From Hydrogenophaga sp. (lineage in GTDB: Bacteria > Pseudomonadota > Gammaproteobacteria > Burkholderiales > Burkholderiaceae_C), in contig DYIC01000002.1 of NCBI GenBank assembly GCA_020723845.1, positions 24,050 to 88,049 of the forward strand: DNA of 64,000 bases. The letters are read 5' to 3'. A program made the translations under genes and the position numbers. Positions 12,548-22,433 of this stretch are shown here, piece after piece; position 1 is the stretch's first letter, and each line of letters begins with the position of its first letter. A model generated the notes under the pieces. The model ran no database searches. It had not been told where the DNA came from and saw only the letters and a list, made by a program, of their open reading frames with translations.

Positions 12548-12895
12548 TTATTCAACCGGTTCCGCCACGCACTGCAGGGGATGCCCCGCGGCACGCGCCG
12601 CTTGGGTGACCTGTTCGACCTTGGTGGTGGCGATGTCGCGGGTATAGACCCCGCACACCCCACGCCCGTGCACATGCACCTTGAGCATGATCTGCGTCGC
12701 CGTCTCCCGGTCCTTGTTGAAAAACTCCTGCAGCACACGCACGACGAACTCCATCGGCGTGAAATCGTCGTTGAGCAGCACCACCTGATACATCTTGGGC
12801 GGCTGCAGGCGCTGGCGGCGACGCTCCACCACCACCGCGTCGCCGCCAGCGGGCACGCTCGGCGTCAGATCGGGTTGTTTGGGTGTCGTGGCCAT
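12548..12895 (-). CDS. clpS: ATP-dependent Clp protease adaptor ClpS
   Basis: Adaptor that binds N-end-rule residues and hands substrates to ClpA. The core is complete: [25 protein letters not shown] with the Asn-Asp-Asp and Met of the N-degron pocket, the [18 protein letters not shown] block, and the C-terminal [11 protein letters not shown]. 115 residues from the ATG at 12895 (MATTPKQP); an in-frame ATG nine bases upstream at 12904 would add three residues and cannot be excluded. It is followed by clpA. Confidence 0.96.
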   Translation of the reverse strand: MATTPKQPDLTPSVPAGGDAVVVERRRQRLQPPKMYQVVLLNDDFTPMEFVVRVLQEFFNKDRETATQIMLKVHVHGRGVCGVYTRDIATTKVEQVTQAARAAGHPLQCVAEPVE

Positions 12896-12967
12896 GGCAA
12901 TCATTCTGCAATAAATCGGGCATCCCCGCAGGACGTGCGGATGCGCCGTCCGTCGGGCCTAAATGGC

Positions 12968-12991
12968 ACCGCCGCCCCTGGGGGCGGCGGT
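12968..12991 (-). terminator. strong GC hairpin downstream of icd
   Basis: Arms of 11 bases (ACCGCCGCCCC at 12968-12978 and its complement at 12981-12991) form a near-continuous stem 60 bases past the icd stop. No T-run follows on the minus strand, so it is a possible terminator or 3' end structure rather than a classical intrinsic terminator. Confidence 0.45.
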
Positions 12992-13050
12992 ACGGCAGCG
13001 GGGCCGACAGGCGCTGCCCCGGAAAGCAGGTCGGGCCCGCCTCTGCGCAC

Positions 13051-14304
<1,254 letters not shown>

Positions 14305-14359
14305 GAGCGGGGTCTCCGTTGGTCTGAATGGTCCGCCGCGCCTGATGAGCGCCGCAGTC

Positions 14360-14373
14360 TACAATCGATTCTA
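14360..14373. promoter_or_regulatory. candidate divergent -10 elements, DUF192 gene / icd
   Basis: TACAAT at 14360-14365 on the plus strand lies 38 bases before the DUF192 start, and TAGAAT on the minus strand (14368-14373) lies 64 bases before icd. Both match -10 consensus in five of six positions; -35 boxes are not clear. Confidence 0.33.
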
Positions 14374-14402
14374 TCGAGAAAACCTGCGCGGACCTGACAG
14401 CG

Positions 14403-14900
14403 ATGCGCCACCTCTTTCATTGGCCCAAGCGTGCAACTCCGCGTCGTCGAACGTGGCTGGTGCTGTTTGCGCTCATTCCCTTGGGCGTGAGCAGCGCGCC
14501 GCCTGCCAGCGAAGGGCAACCGCAAACCAACCTGCCCCGCGTGACGCTGCGCGCGGGTCTACACCTCATCCACGCACAGGTGGCCGCCACGCCCGAGCAG
14601 CGGGCGATCGGACTGATGTGGCGGCGCGAGCTGCCCGCCAACGAGGGCATGCTGTTCGTCTTTGAGCGCCCAGCCGTGCAGTGTTTCTGGATGAAAAATA
14701 CGTACGTGCCGCTGACGGCCGCGTTCATTGCCGACGATGGGCGCATCGTCAACCTGGTCGACATGCGCCCGCTGGACGAAACCAGCCACTGCTCCCGCGA
14801 GCCGGTGCGCTACGTGCTGGAGATGACCCAGGGTTGGTTCGCACAACGCGGCATCGCCTCCGGCTTTCGCCTGGCGGGCGGCCCTTTTGGCGGCCGCTGA
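14403..14900 (+). CDS. DUF192 family secreted protein
   Basis: 165 residues with a basic N-terminus (KRATPRRR), a hydrophobic stretch (about 18-30) and a small-residue region after SSAPPAS consistent with a signal peptide, so the mature DUF192 domain (about 47-158) is probably periplasmic. Family landmarks are GLMWRRELPANEGMLFVF, FWMKNTYVPL and VRYVLEMTQGW. The molecular function of DUF192 proteins is unknown. It is divergent from icd and convergent with sodB. Confidence 0.88.
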   Translation: MRHLFHWPKRATPRRRTWLVLFALIPLGVSSAPPASEGQPQTNLPRVTLRAGLHLIHAQVAATPEQRAIGLMWRRELPANEGMLFVFERPAVQCFWMKNTYVPLTAAFIADDGRIVNLVDMRPLDETSHCSREPVRYVLEMTQGWFAQRGIASGFRLAGGPFGGR

Positions 14901-14969
14901 CGCCAGCGCCGCCCTCGTCTCGACCTTCCTTCGGCCGACGCCCGCCAATGGCGTCGGCCACCGCCGTGA

Positions 14970-15557
14970 TCAGGCGAAGTTGGCCTGCGCAAAGTCCCAG
15001 TTGACCAGTTTGTCGAGGAAGGTCTCGACGAACTTCTGGCGCAGGTTGCGGTAGTCGATGTAGTAGGCGTGCTCCCACACGTCCACCGTCAACAGTGCCT
15101 TGTCGGCCGTGGTCAATGGGGTGCCCGCGGCGCCGGTGTTGACGATGTCCACGCTGCCGTCGGGCTTCTTGACCAGCCAAGTCCAGCCCGAGCCGAAGTT
15201 GCCGACCGCGCTCTTGACGAAGGCGTCCCGGAAGGCGGCGTAGCTGCCCCATTTGGCGTTGATCGCATCGGCCAGCGGCCCGGTGGGCTCGCCACCACCG
15301 CCCGGCTTCATGCAGTGCCAGAAGAAGGTGTGGTTCCACACTTGGGCGGCGTTGTTGTAGATCGGGCTGGGGTTGGGTGCGCGGCGCACGATGTCTTCCA
15401 GCGCCATCGACTCGTACTCGGTGCCTTTTTGCAGGTTGTTCAGGTTGACCACATAGGCGTTGTGGTGCTTGCCGTGGTGGTACTCGAGCGTCTCTTTGGA
15501 GTAGTGCGGCTCCAGAGCGTCGATGGCGAAAGGCAGGGGAGGTAGGGTGTGTTCCAT
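14970..15557 (-). CDS. sodB: superoxide dismutase [Fe]
   Basis: Dismutates superoxide in the cytoplasm. 195 residues; metal ligands are visible in the expected context: His in EYHHGKHHNAYV, His in AAQVWNHTFFW, Asp and His in VDVWEHAYYIDY. The N-terminus LPPLPFAIDALEPHYSKETLEYHHGKHH and the motif FGSGWTWL favour the iron form; Fe versus Mn is inferred by overall pattern. The ATG at 15557 has GAGGA eight bases upstream. The leader holds a short hairpin (GCAGTC/GACTGC, 15573-15592) and a TACAAT box at 15596-15601. Confidence 0.96.
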   Translation of the reverse strand: MEHTLPPLPFAIDALEPHYSKETLEYHHGKHHNAYVVNLNNLQKGTEYESMALEDIVRRAPNPSPIYNNAAQVWNHTFFWHCMKPGGGGEPTGPLADAINAKWGSYAAFRDAFVKSAVGNFGSGWTWLVKKPDGSVDIVNTGAAGTPLTTADKALLTVDVWEHAYYIDYRNLRQKFVETFLDKLVNWDFAQANFA

Positions 15558-15595
15558 GGCGTTGTCCTCGTTGCAGTCAAAAAACCGACTGCCGC

Positions 15596-15601
15596 ATTGT
15601 A
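15596..15601 (-). promoter_or_regulatory. candidate -10 box of sodB
   Basis: TACAAT on the minus strand 38 bases upstream of the sodB ATG; no recognisable -35. Confidence 0.3.
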
Positions 15602-15658
15602 GGGAAGACGCCGGACATCGCACAGGCGGGCCGCACGCACCCCCGCCGAGCGTGGGGA

Positions 15659-16972
15659 TCAGGCCGGCTCGGTGGGGGATGGCTCCACGCCCGTCACGCG
15701 CACCTGCAGTCGCCCCTGCGAGAGGGCCACGCGCAGCGGTGCCCCCTCGTGGACCTGCGCTGTCGAGGTGACGACGCGGCCAACTTCATCGGTGACCAAG
15801 GCATAGCCGCGCTCCAATACCCGGTGCGGATCGAGCAGCGCCAGCTGCGCCTGCCAGCGCGCCAGCCGCAGCCGGTGGCGCTCCAGCGTGCGACTGACGG
15901 CCGAATGCCAACCCTGCTCCAGCCGCAGCCCGTGTTGGCGCCGGCGGTCGATGCCCATGACCAGCGCGCGCTGCAAGCGATGTTCGAGCGCCTGCACGCG
16001 CGCGCGCTCGCGGGCCGTGAGCGCCGAAGGGCGCCCCAGGCGCTGCGCCAGTCGGTCCAGGTGCTGAGCGTGGCCGTCGAGTCGGCGCCAGACAGCGCTG
16101 CGCAGCCGCTCCGCCTGCCGCTGCAGGCCGTCGAGCAGGGTCTGCCGGTCCGGTGCGCACAGCTCGGCGGCCGCCGTCGGCGTGGGGGCGCGCACATCGG
16201 CCGCAAACTCAGCCAGCGTAAAATCCGTCTCGTGCCCAACCCCACAGATCACGGGCATGGGTGCCTGCGCGACGGTGCGCACCACGTCCGGGTCGTTGAA
16301 GGCCCACAGGTCTTCCAGCGAGCCCCCACCCCGCACGAGCAACAGCACCGCGGGCTGGCCGTGGGTCTCGTGATCCTGATACGCCCGCCGCAACGCCGCG
16401 CACAGTTGCGCGGGCGCATCCGCCCCCTGCACCGCCGAGGGGTAGAGCCGAACCGGCAGGTACGGGGCCCGGCGCGCGAGAGTGGTGGCCACGTCGCGCA
16501 ACGCCGCCGCATCCAGCGAGGTGACGACGCCGATACTCGACGGCCACGCAGGCAGCGCGCGCTTGCGCGCCCCATCGAACCACCCTTCGGCCTGCAATTG
16601 CGCCTTCAGGCGCAAAAACTGCTCGTAGAGCTGACCTTGGCCTGCAAGCCGCACGCGCTCGACGATGAGCTGCAAATCGCCGCGCGCGGCATAAACGTCG
16701 AGGCGGCCAAGCACTTCCACCTGGAGGCCGTCGCGCAGCGCCACCGCGCTGGCCTCGGCGGCGCGGCGAAAGAATGCACAGCGCAGTTGCCCCTGCGCGT
16801 CCTTGAGCGTGAAGTAGGCATGCCCGCTGCCCGCGCGCAGGTAGCCGCTGACCTCACCGCGCACGCGCACGGGGTTGAAGCGCGCACGCAACGCGTCGCC
16901 GACCGCGGTCACCAAGGCACCAACCGACCAAGTGGGTTCGTCAGCCGTCGCAGGCCAGGAAAGGTCATGCAT
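15659..16972 (-). CDS. xseA: exodeoxyribonuclease VII large subunit
   Basis: Catalytic subunit of a single-strand DNA exonuclease made with several XseB subunits. 437 residues: N-terminal OB fold (about 13-110, VRVRGEVSGYLRAGSGHAYFTLKDA), the nuclease core with GVVTSLDAAALRDV, LLLVRGGGSLEDLWAFND and PVICGVGHETDFTLAEFAADVRAPTPTAAAE, a long helical region and the C-terminal LERGYALVTDEVGRVV strand. ATG at 16972 gives MHDLSWPA; the open frame upstream lies antisense to exbB. No xseB is found next to it. It is divergent from exbB. Confidence 0.96.
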   Translation of the reverse strand: MHDLSWPATADEPTWSVGALVTAVGDALRARFNPVRVRGEVSGYLRAGSGHAYFTLKDAQGQLRCAFFRRAAEASAVALRDGLQVEVLGRLDVYAARGDLQLIVERVRLAGQGQLYEQFLRLKAQLQAEGWFDGARKRALPAWPSSIGVVTSLDAAALRDVATTLARRAPYLPVRLYPSAVQGADAPAQLCAALRRAYQDHETHGQPAVLLLVRGGGSLEDLWAFNDPDVVRTVAQAPMPVICGVGHETDFTLAEFAADVRAPTPTAAAELCAPDRQTLLDGLQRQAERLRSAVWRRLDGHAQHLDRLAQRLGRPSALTARERARVQALEHRLQRALVMGIDRRRQHGLRLEQGWHSAVSRTLERHRLRLARWQAQLALLDPHRVLERGYALVTDEVGRVVTSTAQVHEGAPLRVALSQGRLQVRVTGVEPSPTEPA

Positions 16973-17077
16973 GATCGATGCGAAGATGGTCCCGTAGGTG
17001 GCCCGATACCGGTGGCGGGCCGCGCGGGGCCAGTGACCGACTCGGTGCCCGATAATGCGCGGATCGCACCGCTGCAC

Positions 17078-17092
17078 AGGAGATTGCCCTTG
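17078..17092 (+). promoter_or_regulatory. ribosome binding site and TTG start of exbB
   Basis: AGGAGA at 17078-17083 is six bases ahead of the TTG at 17090. No in-frame ATG or GTG lies at a sensible position, and a second TTG at 17084 has no spacing from the Shine-Dalgarno, so this site decides the start. Confidence 0.7.
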
Positions 17093-17725
17093 CTGTCGAT
17101 CATACAGGCCGCCGGCTGGCCCATCTGGACGCTGATCGTGTGCTCGGTCCTCGGACTGGCCCTCGTCATCGAGCGCGCGTGGAGCCTGCGCACCACGCGC
17201 ATCGTGCCGCCGCGGCTGCTGGACGAGGCCGTGCAGGCGAGCCGCCACGGCGTGCCGCCGCCTGCCGTCGTGGAACAGCTGGCCGACAACTCGGTGCTGG
17301 GCTCGGTGCTGGCCAGCGGACTGCGCGCCCTGCACGCCAACCCGCGTGCCACCGAAGCCGAGCTGCGCAGCGCGCTCGAATCCGCGGGACGCTTGGCGGC
17401 CGCGCAGTTGCAGCGCTACCTGGGGGCGCTGGCCACCGTCGCGTCGGCCGCTCCCTTGCTCGGACTGTTGGGCACGGTCATCGGCATGATCGAGATCTTT
17501 GGCTCGCAGGCCGGGCCGGGCGGACTGATGCCCGGCGGCGGCAACCCCGCACAACTGGCACACGGTATCTCGGTGGCGTTATATAACACCGCGTTCGGGC
17601 TGATGATCGCGATTCCAGCGCTCATTTTCTGGCGCTACTACCGCGCGCGGGTGGACGGTTTTTTGCTGCAGCTGGAGGTGGCGGCCGAGGCGTTTTTACA
17701 CCACCTGCTGACACTGCGCCGCTGA
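17090..17725 (+). CDS. exbB: MotA/TolQ/ExbB proton channel family protein
   Basis: Inner-membrane proton channel subunit that with ExbD energises TonB-type transport (or Tol function). 211 residues from a TTG start. Three hydrophobic segments: about 7-28 (PIWTLIVCSVLGLALVIE), about 113-140 (ATVASAAPLLGLLGTVIGMI) and about 170-192 (ALYNTAFGLMIAIPALIFW). The family block LLGLLGTVIGMIEIF and the Asn/Thr of VALYNTAFGL are present. exbD follows after 25 bases. ExbB versus TolQ is inferred from the partner and neighbourhood; no TonB or Tol-Pal genes are in the window. Confidence 0.92.
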   Translation: MLSIIQAAGWPIWTLIVCSVLGLALVIERAWSLRTTRIVPPRLLDEAVQASRHGVPPPAVVEQLADNSVLGSVLASGLRALHANPRATEAELRSALESAGRLAAAQLQRYLGALATVASAAPLLGLLGTVIGMIEIFGSQAGPGGLMPGGGNPAQLAHGISVALYNTAFGLMIAIPALIFWRYYRARVDGFLLQLEVAAEAFLHHLLTLRR

Positions 17726-17750
17726 CTCTCGACTCCCCAGCGAGGCGTGC

Positions 17751-18179
17751 ATGAACTTTCGACACGGCGACCGCGAAGAACCCGAGATCAACCTGATCCC
17801 GTTCATCGACATCCTGTTGGTGGTGCTGATCTTTCTGATGCTCACCACCACGTTCAGCCAAGCCACGGCGCTGCAGGTGAATCTGCCCGTGGCCAGCGAC
17901 GAGCAGCCGCCGCGGGCACCTGCAGAAATCGTGGTGATGGTGGGCCCTGACGGACGCTATGCGGTCGCCAACCGCGTGCTGGAACAACACGGCGTGGACG
18001 CGCTCATTGAGGCGCTGCGCGCCGCGCGGCCGATCGGCCAACCAGGCAGCGATCCCATTTTGGTCATCCAGGCCGACGCCGCCGCCAGCCACCAGTCGGT
18101 CATCAACGTCATGGACGCGGCGCGCCAAGTGGGCCTGGTGCAAATCACCTTTGCCACCCAGCGCAGCCAGGGGCGCTGA
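17751..18179 (+). CDS. exbD: ExbD/TolR family biopolymer transport protein
   Basis: 142-residue partner of the preceding ExbB protein, with one N-terminal membrane helix (about 13-34) and a periplasmic domain. Asp20 in NLIPFIDILLVVLIF occupies the position of the proton-carrying Asp of ExbD. The C-terminal domain has VVMVGPDGRYAV and the AAASHQSVINVMDAARQVGL signature. The stop overlaps the lpxK start by one base (TGATG). Confidence 0.93.
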   Translation: MNFRHGDREEPEINLIPFIDILLVVLIFLMLTTTFSQATALQVNLPVASDEQPPRAPAEIVVMVGPDGRYAVANRVLEQHGVDALIEALRAARPIGQPGSDPILVIQADAAASHQSVINVMDAARQVGLVQITFATQRSQGR

Positions 18180-19282
18180 TGGCGCTGCCGGACCTGAGCG
18201 CCACCTGGAACGGGCGCGGTCCGCTGGCCGTTGGCCTGTTGCCCCTGGCCCTGCTCTACCGCGGTGCGCTGGCCCTGCGCGCCCTGCCCTGGCAGCTTGG
18301 CTGGCGCTGGCCCGCCCCGCTGCCGGTCCCGGTGGTGGTGGTGGGCAACGTGGTGGCCGGGGGGGCGGGCAAGACGCCAACGGTGATCGCCCTCGTCCAG
18401 CACCTGCAAGCCGCGGGCTGGCGGCCCGGCGTCGTCTCGCGCGGCCACGGGCGCACGGATCGCGCGGCCGTGCGCGTCTGCGACGACGCCACGGGCGACC
18501 CCGCACGGCTCGGCGACGAGCCGGCGCTGATTGTGCGCCGCACCGGCGCACCGTTGGCCGTGGGTTACGAGCGACCGGCCGCCGTGCGTGCGCTGCTGCA
18601 ACGCCACCCGACGGTGGACATCGTGGTCAGCGATGACGGCCTGCAACACTGGGCGCTGGCGCGCGATCTGTCGATCATCGTGTTCGACGAGCGCGATGTC
18701 GGCAACGGCTGGCTGCTGCCCGCCGGTCCCTTGCGCGAGCCCTGGCCCGCGCCCGTCTGGGGCGGCGGGCCGGCGCTGGTGCTGCGCACCGGCAAGCCAA
18801 GCGCGCCGCCCCGGCCGCACCCATACCCCGAATACCGAGCCACGCGCGCCCTGGCCGATGCGGCGCTGCCCGTCCCCGCTCCTGACGAGCCTCCCCTCCG
18901 TGCCTCGCAGCCCTTGGCCGACTGGGCCGCCGCGCGCACCCCGCTGGGTGCCCTGGCAGGCATCGCGCGGCCGAACGCGTTTTTTGCCATGCTGCGCGCG
19001 CGGGGGCTGACGCTGGTGCACACACTGGCGCTGCCCGATCACGCCCCGGCAGCCGCGCTGGGTGCCGCACTGCAGGCCGCAGCCACCACGGCCGGTGCCC
19101 CCCGGCATTGGCTGTGCACCGAAAAGGATGCCGTCAAGCTGCACGGCCAGCCGCTGCCCGATGGGGTAACGCTGTGGCAGGTGCCGCTGGTGCTGACGCC
19201 CGAGCCCGCGTGGTACGCCGCCATCGACCGTCACCTCCAGGCCTGGCGCCGCGCTCGCGCAGCCGACCGTGGCGCGCTATGA
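18179..19282 (+). CDS. lpxK: tetraacyldisaccharide 4'-kinase
   Basis: Phosphorylates the 4' position of the tetraacyldisaccharide 1-phosphate to make lipid IVA at the inner membrane. 367 residues. Walker A is [15 protein letters not shown] (about 57-71), preceded by an N-terminal hydrophobic segment; later [35 protein letters not shown] and the C-terminal [11 protein letters not shown] are family landmarks. The start overlaps the exbD stop, and the downstream Trm112 gene starts at or just past its stop, so it is mid-operon. A run of seven G (18359-18365) codes for part of the P-loop. Confidence 0.97.
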   Translation: MALPDLSATWNGRGPLAVGLLPLALLYRGALALRALPWQLGWRWPAPLPVPVVVVGNVVAGGAGKTPTVIALVQHLQAAGWRPGVVSRGHGRTDRAAVRVCDDATGDPARLGDEPALIVRRTGAPLAVGYERPAAVRALLQRHPTVDIVVSDDGLQHWALARDLSIIVFDERDVGNGWLLPAGPLREPWPAPVWGGGPALVLRTGKPSAPPRPHPYPEYRATRALADAALPVPAPDEPPLRASQPLADWAAARTPLGALAGIARPNAFFAMLRARGLTLVHTLALPDHAPAAALGAALQAAATTAGAPRHWLCTEKDAVKLHGQPLPDGVTLWQVPLVLTPEPAWYAAIDRHLQAWRRARAADRGAL

Positions 19283-19290
19283 TGCCCGCC

Positions 19291-19500
19291 ATGGATCCCA
19301 AGCTGCTCGAACTGCTGGTCTGCCCGGTCACGAAGGGACCGTTGGTCTATGTGCGCGAAACCCAGGAACTGGTCTCGCGCGGCGCACGACTGGCCTACCC
19401 CATCCGCGACGGCATCCCCATCATGCTCGAAAACGAGGCCCGCGCGCTGGACGAGGCCGAACTCGACCGGCTGGCCCCGCCACGACCCGCCGTCGGCTGA
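19291..19500 (+). CDS. ycaR: Trm112 / UPF0434 family small protein (YcaR)
   Basis: 69 residues beginning [18 protein letters not shown], the usual YcaR start; the family's zinc-ribbon-like fold here keeps only one Cys of the N-terminal pair (CPVTKG instead of CPxCxG), common in this family. C-terminal [13 protein letters not shown] is conserved. In-frame ATGs at 19279 and 19282 overlap the lpxK stop and would add three or four residues. It sits between lpxK and kdsB as in many proteobacteria. Function in Gram-negatives is unproven. Confidence 0.9.
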   Translation: MDPKLLELLVCPVTKGPLVYVRETQELVSRGARLAYPIRDGIPIMLENEARALDEAELDRLAPPRPAVG

Positions 19501-19512
19501 GGGTGCCGGGCC

Positions 19513-20298
19513 ATGCACGACGGGTTTCACGTCATCATTCCCGCGCGCCGCGCCTCGACGCGGCTGCCAGACAAGCCATTGGCCGACATCGGCGGCGCGC
19601 CCATGGTCGTGCGCGTGGCCCAGCGTGCGCAGGCCAGCGGGGCGCTGTCGTGCACCGTGGCCACGGACGACACCGAGATCGCGCGCGTCTGCCAGGACGC
19701 CGGCATCGCGGCGCTGCTGACCCGCGCCGACCACCCCAGCGGCAGCGATCGGCTGGCCGAGGCCGTGCAGCAGCTGGGCTTGCCGGACGACGCACTGGTG
19801 GTCAACGTGCAGGGCGACGAGCCCCTGATCGACCCGGCGCTGATTCGTGACGTCGCGCACGTACTGCGCGCGCGGCCCGATTGCGTCATGGGCACGGCCG
19901 CCCACCCCATCGCCACGGCGCAGGAGCTGTTCAATCCCAACGTCGTCAAGGTGGTGCTGGACCGGCAACACACCGCGCTGCTGTTCAGCCGCGCGCCGCT
20001 GCCGTGGTGGCGCGATGCCCCGCGCCACGACACCGTGCTGTCCCTCGACGATTGGCCGACCGACGCCCGGCCCCTGCGCCACATCGGGCTCTACGCGTAC
20101 CGGGCCGGTTTTCTGCGGCGCTTTCCGTCGCTGCCGCCCGCGCCGCTGGAGCGCTGCGAGTCCCTGGAGCAGCTGCGCGTGCTGTGGCACGGCGAGCGCA
20201 TCGCGGTGACGGTGAGCGACCGCGCGCCCGGCCCCGGCGTCGATACGCCGGAGGACCTGGCGCGCGTGCGCGCTCTATGGCAGCGCGACCACACCTGA
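19513..20298 (+). CDS. kdsB: 3-deoxy-manno-octulosonate cytidylyltransferase (CMP-Kdo synthetase)
   Basis: Activates Kdo with CTP for lipopolysaccharide inner core synthesis. 261 residues. Starts with [27 protein letters not shown], the nucleotide-binding loop; [13 protein letters not shown], the metal site region [15 protein letters not shown] and the C-terminal [11 protein letters not shown] follow. Start ATG 12 bases after the ycaR stop. It completes the lipid A/Kdo block begun by lpxK. Confidence 0.98.
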   Translation: MHDGFHVIIPARRASTRLPDKPLADIGGAPMVVRVAQRAQASGALSCTVATDDTEIARVCQDAGIAALLTRADHPSGSDRLAEAVQQLGLPDDALVVNVQGDEPLIDPALIRDVAHVLRARPDCVMGTAAHPIATAQELFNPNVVKVVLDRQHTALLFSRAPLPWWRDAPRHDTVLSLDDWPTDARPLRHIGLYAYRAGFLRRFPSLPPAPLERCESLEQLRVLWHGERIAVTVSDRAPGPGVDTPEDLARVRALWQRDHT

Positions 20299-20350
20299 GG
20301 ACAACCCCGCACGGTATCGCACCCCCTGTAAGCCTGTGTCGGGATGTGCA

Positions 20351-20359
20351 TGCTATTCT
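20351..20359 (+). promoter_or_regulatory. candidate extended -10 promoter of adk
   Basis: TGCTATTCT (20351-20359) matches an extended -10 (TGnTATNNT). It lies in the 159-base gap between kdsB and adk; predicted transcription start near 20366 would leave a leader of about 90 bases. No strong -35. Confidence 0.4.
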
Positions 20360-20448
20360 TGGGCGCTGGCCCCGTGCCAGCCGCCGCCGTCGGCCCAACG
20401 AGGAGACTCCGCGGCGTTGCGGCCCCATGACACGATCGCGACGAGTAA

Positions 20449-21114
<666 letters not shown>

Positions 21115-21144
21115 GAAACGCGGCGGTCCGGCGGGCCCGCACCC

Positions 21145-22212
21145 TCACGCCAGGCCCGCCGCCTGCCACAACAGCTGCAGCGACAGCGACACGCGCGCCT
21201 TGGGCGGCGGCAAATCGGTGACGGCGAAACGCCGCTCGGCGCGGCCGCCCTCACCCGGCACAACTTCACCCTGGGGGCAGCGCGTCGTCACCCATACCGC
21301 AACGCCCTCGTCCTGCGCCTGGGCCAGCGCGGCCGCCAGCTGCTCGTGCAACGATCCGTTGCCCGTTCCCGCGACCACCAGCCCGGCCAGCGCATCGTCG
21401 GCATCGCGCCCCGCCATCGCCTCGCGGCGCTGACGTAGCAAGGCGCGCACCAGCGCCCCATCCGCGCCGCCATGGCTGGCCAGCCACTCCACCCGTGGCC
21501 AGCGTGGTGCGGCCAGCACGGCCTGCATCCGTGCGGCCTGCCGCGGATCAGCCGCCTCACCTGCCAGCGGTGCAGGCGGCGCCACCCAGCGCACGCGCCC
21601 CGCCTCCACCCAAGCGGCGGGGCCCGCATCGCCACCGCCAAACGCATCGGCGCGGGTGGGGTGCACTTTGGTCACCGTGCGCGCCGCAAAGACGCGCCCG
21701 GCCAGCGTCACCCACACGCCACCGGCGGCGCGCAGGCGGCCATCGACGGCCAGTGTCAGCGCATCGGCCAGGTTTTGCGGGCCATCGGGCGCCAGTGCCG
21801 ACGCGGGCCGCATGGCGCCAACCAGCACCACCGGCCGCGCCGGCTGCAGCACCGTTTGCAGCAGCCAAGCCGTCTCCTCTAGGGTGTCGGTGCCGTGCGT
21901 GACGACGATGGCCCCCACCTCGGGCTGCTGCAGCTGCGCGTGCACCGCGCCCAACAGCGCCTGCCACAGCGCCACCGTCATGTCCTTGCTGTCGACGTTG
22001 GCCACCTGCTGCGCCTGCACCCGCCAGCCCACGGGCGGCGCCATCCCCGCCACCAGATCGGCCACCGGTACCACCCCGGCCTGGTAGCCCACCACGTCGT
22101 GCGGCGAGGCCGCTCGCCCCGCGATCGTGCCGCCCATGCCCAGCACCGCGAGCACCGGTGCGGCGGCGCTGGGGTGGCCGCCGTCGATAGAAAATACGGG
22201 TTGCATCGTCAC
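21145..22212 (-). CDS. L-asparaginase / glutaminase family protein
   Basis: 355 residues of the bacterial asparaginase family. Both threonine motifs are present: LGMGGTIAGRA (Thr in about 27-32) and VVTHGTDTLEETAWLL (about 102-117, Thr-Asp pair followed by Lys-containing region). LVGAMRPASALAPDGPQNL is also diagnostic. No signal peptide is evident, suggesting a cytoplasmic (type I-like) enzyme, though the N-terminal MTMQPVFSIDGGHPSAA is atypical. Substrate preference cannot be told. Gene stands alone, convergent with adk, and downstream of tRNA-Ser and its terminator. Confidence 0.9.
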   Translation of the reverse strand: MTMQPVFSIDGGHPSAAAPVLAVLGMGGTIAGRAASPHDVVGYQAGVVPVADLVAGMAPPVGWRVQAQQVANVDSKDMTVALWQALLGAVHAQLQQPEVGAIVVTHGTDTLEETAWLLQTVLQPARPVVLVGAMRPASALAPDGPQNLADALTLAVDGRLRAAGGVWVTLAGRVFAARTVTKVHPTRADAFGGGDAGPAAWVEAGRVRWVAPPAPLAGEAADPRQAARMQAVLAAPRWPRVEWLASHGGADGALVRALLRQRREAMAGRDADDALAGLVVAGTGNGSLHEQLAAALAQAQDEGVAVWVTTRCPQGEVVPGEGGRAERRFAVTDLPPPKARVSLSLQLLWQAAGLA

Positions 22213-22224
22213 CTCCCGAGCGCC

Positions 22225-22258
22225 AAAAAACGAAACCCGACCGGCTAGGGTCGGGTTT
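22225..22258 (-). terminator. rho-independent terminator of tRNA-Ser
   Basis: On the minus strand a perfect 10-base stem (arms 22233-22242 and 22249-22258, AAACCCGACC and complement) with a 6-base loop is followed by a run of six T (22225-22230). On the plus strand a shorter T-run also follows, so it may work in both directions. Confidence 0.85.
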
Positions 22259-22284
22259 TTCGTCTGCAGGACCAGCCAGAATGC

Positions 22285-22378
22285 TGGCGGAGTGAGAGGG
22301 ATTCGAACCCTCGATGCGGGTTTTGGCCCGCATACTCCCTTAGCAGGGGAGCACCTTCGGCCTCTCGGTCATCACTCC
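22285..22378 (-). tRNA. tRNA-Ser (anticodon GCU)
   Basis: 94 bases including encoded CCA (22285-22287). Acceptor GGAGTGA pairs with TCACTCC, anticodon loop CTGCTAA gives GCU for AGC/AGU serine codons. The long variable arm (TATGCGGGCCAAAACCCGCATC) is typical of a class II serine tRNA and the T-loop reads GGTTCGAATCC. Followed by an intrinsic terminator. Confidence 0.97.
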
Positions 22379-22389
22379 GAAGAACCGCC

Positions 22390-22395
22390 ATTATG
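22390..22395 (-). promoter_or_regulatory. candidate -10 box of tRNA-Ser
   Basis: CATAAT on the minus strand, 12 bases before the tRNA 5' end, in the 55-base gap after lysC. No clear -35. Confidence 0.35.
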
Positions 22396-22433
22396 CCCCA
22401 AGTCGAGGCGTCTGCGCGGCGGCGTGTGCAAAA